Of a stretch of DNA of 64,000 nt, positions 8,201 to 16,518 are shown one piece after another. The notes under the pieces are model-generated. The model made no database searches. It was not told the DNA's origin and saw nothing but the letters and a program-made list of their open reading frames with translations. A program made the position numbers and the translations under genes. The DNA is from Desulfosudis oleivorans Hxd3 (GTDB lineage Bacteria; Desulfobacterota; Desulfobacteria; Desulfobacterales; Desulfosudaceae). Positions within the stretch are counted from its first letter, which is position 1. Each line of letters begins with the position of its first letter. The stretch is taken from NCBI RefSeq assembly GCF_000018405.1, contig NC_009943.1, positions 2,979,001 through 3,043,000 of the forward strand. The letters run 5' to 3'.

Positions 8201-11023
8201 ATGCCCGCGACAACAATACCTGCAATGCTGCTGAAAAGACACGCCATTCATGTTGTAATAGTGGCCCTGCCCTTTCTGATGTTTCACTGGATGGCTCCCT
8301 TTGTCAGCGACCTGGCGCCGGGCCTTGACTATATTCGTTATCGTATATGGCCTCAGGCGGAACTCCTGTTTGCCGTTCGTTCCGGCACCTTTCCGCTTTA
8401 TACGCACTGGGTGATGGGTGGCATGCCGAGTGTGGCAGGCGTGGGGCTTGCCCAGGGCTACCTGCCATTTCCTTACGTCCTGGCCCTGCTGCCGGGGTAT
8501 GGCACCGGCAGTGCCCTGCAGTGGAACCTCCTGCTGGACCTTTTCATTCTCGCGGCGGCCCATGTCGCAATGTTTCGTTTTTTACGAAAAACCGGCCTGG
8601 CCGGGGGCCTGGCCTTTTTCATCAGTATGGTCACCGTCTATTCCCCGCGCATCCTGCTTTCTTTTATATACGGCGCCGCCCTGCACACCTGGGCCGCTCA
8701 GATTCTTCTCTGCAGCGCCATCGGTTGTTACTACCTGCACGCCACCCGATGGAAAGGCCCGCTTTTCATCATCGCCGCCGCCTACTGGGTCATCAACTCC
8801 GGGAATCCACCGGAAGCCTATTATGGCATGCTGGCAGCCACCCTGTTCGTCCTGTTGCTGCCATACGCCATGGCCTCACACGAGCCCGGCAACAAGGTCG
8901 ATACGCTTAAAGCCAGGATGGCCTTCTGGGGAAAAACAGGAGCGTTTATCGTCACAGCCATTCTGCTGTCGGCCGCCTACCTGTTGCCCCTTTATTTCGA
9001 TATGGTGCGCAAAACATGGTTCCCCCATCAGAGCTATGAACAAATATCCTATTTTCTGGAGACGCCCATCGGGCTGATCAGTAATTTTTTTCTGCCGCTG
9101 CGGCCCCTGTTTGCCGCCAACTTTTCAGGAACCCCGCTTTATCTCGCGGTCATGCTGGTACCGGTCCTGTTCCTGCTGCGAGTCAAACTTCCAAAATTCA
9201 TCGCTGTGCTCTGGGTCCTTGTCATCATCATCGGCCTGCACGCCCTGGGGCCTTTAACACCGGTCCACCGCCTGGCATGGGAATATCTGCCACTGGCATC
9301 TTCCATACGAACCCCGACCCGTATCTGCATGATGCTGCCCGTTCTGTTTATTCTGCCGCTGGTCTGGCTGTTTACCACCACGCCTTCCCGCGGCAACACG
9401 CCCCTGAAAAAGCAGCCGCTCTTTCTGCTTGCCATGGCCGCCATCGTCCTGACCCTGCTCTACCTGCTGATGGTTCCGCGGGCCGTGAAGATGAGTATAG
9501 GCGAAACCCCAAAAATCAATTTACAGCACATCCCCTCATGGGTGGAACCTGCGTCCACGGTTCTGGGGCTGGCTTCCCTGGTCATGGCAGGGCTTTATGC
9601 CGCGTGCCGCCGGTTCAAAAAAGAAACGGTCCTGCTGCTGTGCATTGCCGGTGTTCTTCATCTCGGCATCCTCCTTCGATACGGCCCCTTTCCCGCCAGC
9701 CGGATAGAACCCGGAGACCTGCGCACCTATACTGAACTTGCCGCTGAAAAAAGGCAAACCATCAACGCGTTTCCGAACCATTTCTATCCCATCGGCCAAT
9801 TTATTTACATGGACGTCATCACCCAGGCGAAAAATTACATGGTGGAGCCGTTTCTGGGAAAAATATACAGAACATGGACCTCCGTCAACAGCCGCGATGC
9901 GGCATACGACCTGCTGAACCGGGGCCGAACCCCGGATATGGTTGTGATGGAAAACTATTCAGAACCGCAGACGCCGACAGCAACGCTCTCCTCACCCGAT
10001 CTGCCACCGGACACGGTCAACCTGACCTACAGTTCCTGCAACCGCCTGATTTTCAGAACACAGGCCGCGTTGCCGTGCGTTTTTGCCACATCCCTTGCCC
10101 ACACCGGCCACTGGCGCGCCTGGGTCAACAAAAAACCGGCGCCGATTTACCGGTCCAACGGCTATGCCTGCGCGGTATCCATACCAAAGGGCGCAAGCAC
10201 GGTTGAATTCCGCTACTGGAGTCCCGCCGCGTTCTGGGGCATGGCAATCAGTTGCGCCACTCTGGCCCTTCTGGGCATCATCGCCGCCGCTTTCGGCGTA
10301 AAAAAAACCGGGAGGCGCGTCCTGGCCGGCCTCGTTGCCGCAGGGGCACTGGGCCTTTTTTTTCTGTGGCATGACAGCCTCTACTCAGGGAAAAATCTTC
10401 ACACCCGGTACGAATGGATATCCCCACCCGTCCACAGGCCACAAAACCTTGCCTTTGGTAAACCCACCCAGATGTCCAGCAGCAGCCGGTCTCATACGTT
10501 TACCCACGACAGCGCATGCGCGGTGGACGGCGACACATCTGTGGCGTCCTGTTGCCTGACCCACTTTGAGCCCAATCCCGCCTGGGAGGTAGACCTGAAA
10601 TGTGTTCGAAAGATTGAAGAAATTCTATTGCATATAACCTTACAGGGAGAATATTACGACAAAGTCCTGCCGCATACGCCGGGCAACACAAAGCAGATAT
10701 GGGAAAAAGGTATTCTTGTTGTCAAAAAACAGCCGGAACTTTTTAATGGTCTGCCCCTGACCGTAGCCATATCAACGGATCGAACAGACTGGCAGGCCAC
10801 ATTGATTCACGCAATTGACACCAGAGCCCCCCTGCATCTGAAACTGGATACACCTGTAGACGCCCGTTATATCCGGATTTTCGCATCCGGCAAATCCAGG
10901 CTCTGTTTAAACGAGGTGGAGGTGTATGGCGCTTTTTCAGCGCCCCCTGCCTGTGACAACAACGGACAGCGTGGCGACGGTCAGCTCAAAGGGGCCGCAC
11001 ACCACGTTACAAACGGGTCGTAA
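8201..11023 (+). CDS. Large multi-pass membrane protein (YfhO/GT-C-like) with C-terminal discoidin-type domain
   Basis: A 940-residue protein. About residues 20-500 form a dozen or so membrane helices separated by loops, including GLDYIRYRIWPQ and HWVMGGMPS near the N-terminus, like YfhO-type GT-C glycosyltransferases. A soluble region follows, then one or two more helices near residues 680-730. From about residue 745 to the end, the text ENLAFGKPTQ-like start (NLAFGKPTQMSSSS), AVDGDTSVASC, WEVDL, ARYIRIFA and LCLNEVEVYG matches the F5/8 type C (discoidin) carbohydrate-binding fold. That domain would lie outside the membrane. The 3' end overlaps the convergent GT2 gene by 17 bases. Role inferred: transfer of a lipid-linked sugar, with glycan binding by the tail. 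Confidence 0.7.
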   Translation: MPATTIPAMLLKRHAIHVVIVALPFLMFHWMAPFVSDLAPGLDYIRYRIWPQAELLFAVRSGTFPLYTHWVMGGMPSVAGVGLAQGYLPFPYVLALLPGYGTGSALQWNLLLDLFILAAAHVAMFRFLRKTGLAGGLAFFISMVTVYSPRILLSFIYGAALHTWAAQILLCSAIGCYYLHATRWKGPLFIIAAAYWVINSGNPPEAYYGMLAATLFVLLLPYAMASHEPGNKVDTLKARMAFWGKTGAFIVTAILLSAAYLLPLYFDMVRKTWFPHQSYEQISYFLETPIGLISNFFLPLRPLFAANFSGTPLYLAVMLVPVLFLLRVKLPKFIAVLWVLVIIIGLHALGPLTPVHRLAWEYLPLASSIRTPTRICMMLPVLFILPLVWLFTTTPSRGNTPLKKQPLFLLAMAAIVLTLLYLLMVPRAVKMSIGETPKINLQHIPSWVEPASTVLGLASLVMAGLYAACRRFKKETVLLLCIAGVLHLGILLRYGPFPASRIEPGDLRTYTELAAEKRQTINAFPNHFYPIGQFIYMDVITQAKNYMVEPFLGKIYRTWTSVNSRDAAYDLLNRGRTPDMVVMENYSEPQTPTATLSSPDLPPDTVNLTYSSCNRLIFRTQAALPCVFATSLAHTGHWRAWVNKKPAPIYRSNGYACAVSIPKGASTVEFRYWSPAAFWGMAISCATLALLGIIAAAFGVKKTGRRVLAGLVAAGALGLFFLWHDSLYSGKNLHTRYEWISPPVHRPQNLAFGKPTQMSSSSRSHTFTHDSACAVDGDTSVASCCLTHFEPNPAWEVDLKCVRKIEEILLHITLQGEYYDKVLPHTPGNTKQIWEKGILVVKKQPELFNGLPLTVAISTDRTDWQATLIHAIDTRAPLHLKLDTPVDARYIRIFASGKSRLCLNEVEVYGAFSAPPACDNNGQRGDGQLKGAAHHVTNGS

Positions 11024-11726
11024 TCCAGAGACGCGCCAGGGTCCACAGGCTTTCGGCCAGATGGCGCCGCCCCATCTTGGACGTGCCGTAACGACGGGGC
11101 TGAACCACCACGGGCACGTCAACAATCTTTACGCCCTTTTTTGCCAGCACAAACAGACTTTCAAAAAAGAAGGCATAGCCGAAGGCCTGAATTGGAGAGA
11201 ACAGGCCTTGATCGATATGATTCAGCCGATAGACCCGAAATGCACCGGTAGCGTCATGGGGCAGGTTCAGCAGCCGTTGCGTGGCCCAGTGACCGAAACG
11301 GGACAACCCCTCTCGCCACCGGCTCCAGCCTTCGAACCCGCCGGTTTCAACAAACCGGGATCCCACCACCACATCCGCCTCCCTGGCAGCCAAGAGCAGC
11401 ACCGGAACGGCCTCCGGTGGATGGGTAAAATCCGCGTCCATGGTCACCAGCAGGCTGTAGCCCTGTTTATAAGCAAATGCGATGGCCTCCAGGTGGGCGC
11501 TGCCGATTCCTTTTTTGCAAGGGCGGTGAATAACCCGGATAGCGGAGTTGGCGGCCGCCAGTTTGTCAAGGATGCGGCCGGTGCAGTCGGGCGAGGCGTC
11601 GTCAATAAACAGGATGTCGGGATGCAGGTTCAGCGCGCCCAGCCGGGCAGCCATTTCGCCGATGTTGCCGGCTTCATTATAAGTAGGAATAAAAATCAGA
11701 AGATTGCCGTACCCGTCACCGTTCAT
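11007..11726 (-). CDS. Family 2 glycosyltransferase, dolichol/polyprenol-phosphate mannosyltransferase-like
   Basis: A 239-residue soluble GT2 enzyme without membrane helices, the usual size of Dpm1-type polyprenyl-phosphate sugar synthases. Motifs in order: LIFIPTYNEAGNI, FIDDASPDCTG, TMDADFTHPPEAVP with the metal-binding DxD, GSRFVETGG and the RRYGTSKMGRR block near the C-terminus. The start at 11726 is supported by an AAAGGGG ribosome site. It overlaps the 3' end of the YfhO-like gene on the opposite strand. Known members make mannosyl- or glucosyl-phospholipid donors; those would suit the nearby GT-C-like membrane proteins. Sugar identity is not readable. Confidence 0.85.
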   Translation of the reverse strand: MNGDGYGNLLIFIPTYNEAGNIGEMAARLGALNLHPDILFIDDASPDCTGRILDKLAAANSAIRVIHRPCKKGIGSAHLEAIAFAYKQGYSLLVTMDADFTHPPEAVPVLLLAAREADVVVGSRFVETGGFEGWSRWREGLSRFGHWATQRLLNLPHDATGAFRVYRLNHIDQGLFSPIQAFGYAFFFESLFVLAKKGVKIVDVPVVVQPRRYGTSKMGRRHLAESLWTLARLWITTRL

Positions 11727-12228
11727 GGAAAGCCCCTTTCTGAAGCCGGCCCCGCCCGCCATCGGACGCCTCTTGATGTGAAGCCGACCCTGAAGGTTAA
11801 GCCTTTTGCGTAACCCCGTCAAGAGACCCGACGCCGTCATCCCCGGTCAGCGGGACAATCAGCGGATTGCCGGTAACGGCAAAACAGGCGGACCGGACAA
11901 AAATGGGCGCCCGGTGACAAATTGCGTCTCGCACCCGGGGGGCACGGGCGTTGCCAATGGCCTCGCGTAAAATAAAAAATAATAATAAAATCATGTATTT
12001 TTAACGACTTCGGCTTAAACCGGTCTTCTGGTATGGTTTTTGCCGTTTACTATAGATATGGGCGGTATAAGTGTTTGCGACACACCGGCCCGGCGCCAAC
12101 AAAAACATATCTTTTTCTTGACATCAGGGTTGAGTGTTGATAGGTTTTCCTGGAAAAAGTAAACACTGTTTGCAAGGACAAATAGAATTTTTATGCCTTC
12201 AACTATTTTTCTTTCAAGGAGAGGCCCG
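11727..12228. other. Non-coding gap between divergent genes, with candidate promoter
   Basis: About 500 bases with no convincing gene. A TTGACA box at 12118-12123 is followed 17 bases later by TAGGTT (12141-12146), a weak sigma-70-type -10. The segment directly after the GT2 start looks like degenerate coding sequence in the GT2 frame but has no better start. An A/T-rich stretch lies at 11968-12000. Confidence 0.4.
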
Positions 12229-13323
12229 TTGAACCGATCCCCCTCTCGCGTCCGTAATCACCTGCTGCACCGCCTCTGTATCGGGCCGGCACTCTGTCTG
12301 TGTCTGGTGCTGTGCACAAGCCCGGCCCTCTTTGCGGGCATGGCGGTAATGACCGACAGCCAGCTTTCCAAGGTGGAGGGCGGCGATATCGTTAAAATCG
12401 ATATCAGCGATCCGGGAGAGTTTTACGGGGGCGCGAACAATATCACAATTGTTCGTTTTTCCTCGGACATCTATGTGGAAAACTACGGTGAGCTGGGCGT
12501 CATGAAGATGGGCAACTACGTCCGCACCAACGCCGAGCTGGGAAACCTGGCCGGCCTGGGATCTGAAGCCCCCATCATCCGCTACAGCACAGACTATGGT
12601 ACGGACCTGGACCGAAGCCCCGGAAAAGTGCGGACCAACAGCGGCCACCCGGCGCCCGGACAGACGACCGAGGCCCCTTATGTCGGCGCGGTGGGAACGT
12701 ACATCAACAACTTTGGCCTCAGCACCGGCCCGGATTGGACCGAGTGGGACGTCAACTGGGAAAAGGTGCGCATGGGCGGCGAGCCGGACAACCCGCTTCA
12801 GGTTTACGGGGTTATCATGCGGGCCGAGTTCTCCGATTTCGGCACCACAAACCAGGAGCTGCGCCGTCTGGTGGTGGGTTCCAACAAGCTGTTCGGCTAT
12901 TCCGGCGCCCGGCCCCTGGTGACCTCCGGATGGCTCAACTCGTCCATGGCCGATCTGAACCGGAGTATCGCGGCGCTGGGGGACGCGGGCAACGCGGTGT
13001 TCCAGCTGCAGCGGGACTGCATGATGGACCAGTACTGGCGAATATCCTCCCTTAACTTCAACCCCAACGACGTCGGTGATCATGGCTCGTTTCGAGATTT
13101 TTTCTTCAACACGGACCTGAATACGGTCAACGCGGGAAACGGGGACTTTGCCGGCACCTTTCGCATGCAGAACCACGGCTTTTTTGTCAGCATGGACCTG
13201 ACCGACAGACGCTACTCGGGCTGGAACCTGATCGGCGGCGTGAACGAATACCAGTACTGGCCCAACTTTGAGGACGCGGGTGGTAACTATGCCAACGTCA
13301 TTTCGTTTACCCACAATCCATAG
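12229..13323 (+). CDS. Secreted protein with N-terminal TDSQLSKVEGG motif, function unknown
   Basis: TTG at 12229 was chosen because AAGGAGAGG lies directly upstream (12216-12224); an ATG at 12193 in the same frame has no ribosome site. The 364-residue product has a signal peptide ending near SPALFAG. The mature N-terminus MTDSQLSKVEGG resembles the short (L/M)xDxxLSxVxG motif found in DUF6160/FilA-like surface proteins. The remainder is polar, rich in Gly, Asn and Asp, as in beta-rich exported proteins. The next gene starts seven bases after this stop and carries the same motif, so the pair is an operon. Function unknown. Confidence 0.7.
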   Translation: MNRSPSRVRNHLLHRLCIGPALCLCLVLCTSPALFAGMAVMTDSQLSKVEGGDIVKIDISDPGEFYGGANNITIVRFSSDIYVENYGELGVMKMGNYVRTNAELGNLAGLGSEAPIIRYSTDYGTDLDRSPGKVRTNSGHPAPGQTTEAPYVGAVGTYINNFGLSTGPDWTEWDVNWEKVRMGGEPDNPLQVYGVIMRAEFSDFGTTNQELRRLVVGSNKLFGYSGARPLVTSGWLNSSMADLNRSIAALGDAGNAVFQLQRDCMMDQYWRISSLNFNPNDVGDHGSFRDFFFNTDLNTVNAGNGDFAGTFRMQNHGFFVSMDLTDRRYSGWNLIGGVNEYQYWPNFEDAGGNYANVISFTHNP

Positions 13324-13330
13324 GGTTAAA

Positions 13331-14641
13331 ATGGGAATAAAACAGCCCTTCACATTTGTCTTGACGGTGCTGGCTCTGTTGTTCTGCCTGGGCAACGGCG
13401 CGCTGGCCTTGAATATTCTTACCGACAACGAGATGACCCGCATCTCCGGCCACGCCGGCATTAACATAGTGGCCGATGATCTCAAACTGCGTATGGAAGG
13501 CGGCACTACAACGCTGAACCTGAATCCCGACCGGTCTGGCGGCCATTACCTGAGAATTGTGGATGACGGCAACAGCGTTCTTGTTACGGGCGCTTACCGC
13601 GACAGTGACAGCGTGGCCCTCACCATCGGCAGCGGCACCACCGATACCGCCACTGCCCACTCGTGGCAGCCGGCCACCGTTGACATGCACATGAAGCTGG
13701 ACGTGGGAGATGACGGCACCCGTACCGCCCTCAACCTGGCCCTCTACAACTGGGAAGCGGACATGTACCTGAAAGCAGACATGCTTCAGGCCAATACCAG
13801 CACCAGGACCAATGACCTGTTCGGCCTGAATGTGGGTGAAATCAACTTTGCCGACAACGGCGCCAACCCCTCCATGTACATGAAAATCGCCTCCCATGAC
13901 TCAGGCACCGGCATCTCCGGCGAACTGGGCATGAAACTGCTGATTGACACCATCGGGTTTACCGGTATCAACCGGTCCACCCCCGCTAATCCCACCACCG
14001 GGAGCGCCTATGGTGAGGGGCTGCTGTTCTGCCAGGCATTTTCCGACAATGCCAGCGCCACGCATCTCGGTGGCAACTGGTCCACCGACTACTGGCTGGC
14101 CAACACCGCCTCGGGCATGTGGACCATGGGCAACCTGGATGTACAGCCCCTCACCCTGGATGTAACCACCTATAACAACAATCAGTATATTATTATGACC
14201 ATTCAGGGCCACTTCACCAAACGGTTCACCTATCCGGATATGGGATCGACAAACATTGGCTCAAACACGGTATGGGGCCACGATGACGATGGCAATGGCG
14301 ATATCACGGCAGCTGAAATGAACATAAACGTCAATCCAAACTCATCGACCTACAATGCGGACAACACCTGGGATAACGTCCTGGGCGAGGTACGGCTGGA
14401 ACGGGTGGTGGCCTATGTGGACGGTGCGAACCGCAACATCGGGGGCCTCTCTCTGGAAGACCTGGCCATGGAACGCACCTACATGGTGATGACCCCGGAT
14501 GGAGATCCCTACTCCGGCCACATCTATTCCACCAACGCCCTGAACCCGGGTGGCCTGGAAACCGAACTGCCCACGGCGGGCGGTGTCAACGGCAGGGGCG
14601 CTCAAGATACCACCTCCGCCAACTGGAATAATATTAAGTAA
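13331..14641 (+). CDS. Secreted beta-rich protein with EF-hand-like loop, paired with preceding gene
   Basis: A 436-residue protein starting at ATG 13331. It has a signal peptide ending near GNGALA, then LTDNEMTRISGHAGINI, the same kind of N-terminal motif as the preceding protein and as DUF6160/FilA-like surface proteins. Much of the rest alternates short polar and hydrophobic strands typical of beta-solenoid or barrel-like exported proteins. Residues about 318-329 read DDDGNGDITAAE, a perfect calcium-binding EF-hand loop pattern (acidic at 1, 3, 5; Gly at 6; Ile at 8; Glu at 12). Probably a surface-exposed, calcium-stabilised protein; role unknown. Confidence 0.7.
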   Translation: MGIKQPFTFVLTVLALLFCLGNGALALNILTDNEMTRISGHAGINIVADDLKLRMEGGTTTLNLNPDRSGGHYLRIVDDGNSVLVTGAYRDSDSVALTIGSGTTDTATAHSWQPATVDMHMKLDVGDDGTRTALNLALYNWEADMYLKADMLQANTSTRTNDLFGLNVGEINFADNGANPSMYMKIASHDSGTGISGELGMKLLIDTIGFTGINRSTPANPTTGSAYGEGLLFCQAFSDNASATHLGGNWSTDYWLANTASGMWTMGNLDVQPLTLDVTTYNNNQYIIMTIQGHFTKRFTYPDMGSTNIGSNTVWGHDDDGNGDITAAEMNINVNPNSSTYNADNTWDNVLGEVRLERVVAYVDGANRNIGGLSLEDLAMERTYMVMTPDGDPYSGHIYSTNALNPGGLETELPTAGGVNGRGAQDTTSANWNNIK

Positions 14642-14655
14642 CTGCCAGAGTCAAG

Positions 14656-16401
14656 GTGTCCTTGTTCTCCCATGCCCGTTTTGTAAAACCCGCTGTTTTC
14701 ATTGCCGCCCTTCTTGCGCTGGCTGTGTGTGCCGTTTATATTCAGACCCTTTCCTTTTCCTTTATCGGATTTGACGACCCCGACCTGATCATCAACAATA
14801 TCCATGTGCGGGCCGGCCTGACAGCAGACAGTCTGGCCTGGGCCTTTGGATCGGCCTGGCGGGAGAATGTGTTTTTCTATCCGTTGGCCATCGTCTCCCA
14901 CATGGCAGACGTTTCCCTGTTCGGCCTTGACGCCGGGGGCCACCATCTTTCCAGCATGGTGCTTCACGCCGGTACGGTGCTGGGGCTCTTTTTTCTGCTT
15001 TTCTCCCTCACCGGCGCTGCCTGGCGATCCGGTTTCGTGGCCGGTGTCTTTGCCGTTCACCCCCTGCCCGCCGACTCCGTGGCCTGGGTGGCAGAGCGGT
15101 CCAATGTGCTGTGCGCTCTTTTCTGGATGGCAACCATGCTGGCCTATGTGGGCTATTGCCGGGCCGGCCGGCGCAAACCCGCCTGGTATCTTTTCTGCCT
15201 GGTTCTTTTTGTCCTGGCCCTGCTGGCCAAGCCGGTCGCCGTGACCCTGCCGGTGGTCCTGCTGGCCGCCGACTGGCTGGTGCTGGACCGCTTCAAAAAA
15301 AACCCGGCAACCGGCCGGCAACCAGGCTTTTGGCCGGTGCTGGGTGAAAAAATTCCCTTTCTGGTGCTTGCGGGCCTGCGGGCCGGCGTCAACATTGTCG
15401 TACCCGTGGCCACCGGCACCGCCGTCTCCGCCGCCCACACGCCAACAGGACTTCGTTTCGCCAACGGCCTGGCCGTGATTCCGGTCTATATCCGCCGGCT
15501 GTTTGCGCCGTATGATCTGTCGATCTATTATCCTTTTCCCGGCACCGTCGCGCTGTGGAAACCTGCTGCGGCCCTGTTGCTGCTGGCCGTTGTCACGGCC
15601 CTGCTGTTTTACCTGCGGCGCAAAAAATCACTGGTGCTGTTCGGCTGGCTCTGGTTCCTGACGGTTCTGGTCCCGACGCTTGGCCTGATCCAGTCCGGGC
15701 CCTGGCCGGCCATGGCCGACCATTTTGTCTACCTTCCCATGATCGGCCTGATTCTGGCAGCCACCTGGCTTGTGCCGGAAGAATGGACCTCCCCCGGCGC
15801 AGGGCCGGCCAGATATGTGTCGATCATCGCCATTGCCGTGGTTGTGGCGACGGGTGTGGCCGGCTTTTTTCATACACGGCACTACAGAAACTCCATCACG
15901 ATTTTTGAGCAGGCCGTAAAAGTGACAGGCCGCAATTTTTTCGCCCTGACCGGCCTGGGCAACGCCTACGCGGAACAGGGCCGGCCGGACAAAGCGGAAG
16001 TTTTTTTCAAAAAGGCCCTGCTCCTTCAGCCCGGCTCGCCCGGGGCCCACGCCAATCTCGGGCTGGTTGCCGCTGCTCAGGGGGCGGAACAAAAAGCAAA
16101 AACCCACTTTACCGCGGCCCTGGCCGTTGACCCCTTCTTTGCCCCGGCCCATGTCGGTATGGGTAACCTGCTGCTGGCCGCCGGCCGGCCCGAAGCCGCC
16201 ATATTCCACTACCAGCAGGCCCTGGCCACCGATCCGGACCTGGTATCGGCCCACAACAACCTCGCCCTGGCCCTGGCCGCATCAGGCGCAACAGACAAAG
16301 CCCTCAACCACCTCCACAAGACAATCCCGCGCTTTCCCCACCGCCCCGAGCTTCGCCGGACCCTTGCCCGCCTGCTGGCGCGGACCGGGGCCCGGCGATA
16401 A
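14656..16401 (+). CDS. Membrane GT-C-like protein with C-terminal TPRs (bacterial TMTC/DUF1736-like), copy 1
   Basis: GTG start; 581 residues. About 11 membrane helices fill residues 1-415, with the first-loop acidic pair in FIGFDDPDLI, then HPLPADSVAWVAERSNV and KPVAVTLPVVLLAADW, motifs of the family related to O-mannosyltransferases and animal TMTC proteins. Residues about 417-575 hold four TPR repeats (for example GNAYAEQGRPDKAEVFFKKA). Family knowledge suggests a polyprenyl-phosphate-sugar dependent transferase with TPRs for protein recognition. It lies just after the two secreted proteins, which could be its targets; that is inference only. Confidence 0.75.
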   Translation: MSLFSHARFVKPAVFIAALLALAVCAVYIQTLSFSFIGFDDPDLIINNIHVRAGLTADSLAWAFGSAWRENVFFYPLAIVSHMADVSLFGLDAGGHHLSSMVLHAGTVLGLFFLLFSLTGAAWRSGFVAGVFAVHPLPADSVAWVAERSNVLCALFWMATMLAYVGYCRAGRRKPAWYLFCLVLFVLALLAKPVAVTLPVVLLAADWLVLDRFKKNPATGRQPGFWPVLGEKIPFLVLAGLRAGVNIVVPVATGTAVSAAHTPTGLRFANGLAVIPVYIRRLFAPYDLSIYYPFPGTVALWKPAAALLLLAVVTALLFYLRRKKSLVLFGWLWFLTVLVPTLGLIQSGPWPAMADHFVYLPMIGLILAATWLVPEEWTSPGAGPARYVSIIAIAVVVATGVAGFFHTRHYRNSITIFEQAVKVTGRNFFALTGLGNAYAEQGRPDKAEVFFKKALLLQPGSPGAHANLGLVAAAQGAEQKAKTHFTAALAVDPFFAPAHVGMGNLLLAAGRPEAAIFHYQQALATDPDLVSAHNNLALALAASGATDKALNHLHKTIPRFPHRPELRRTLARLLARTGARR

Positions 16402-16518
16402 AACAGTGGCGGCATGCCGATCCTTTCTTTATTTTCTCCGGCGGGTCGGATATACTGCCGTTCAGCATCAGTGCGGCACGGCAGGACACGCATCAGAAAA
16501 CCCCATACCATAAAAATT

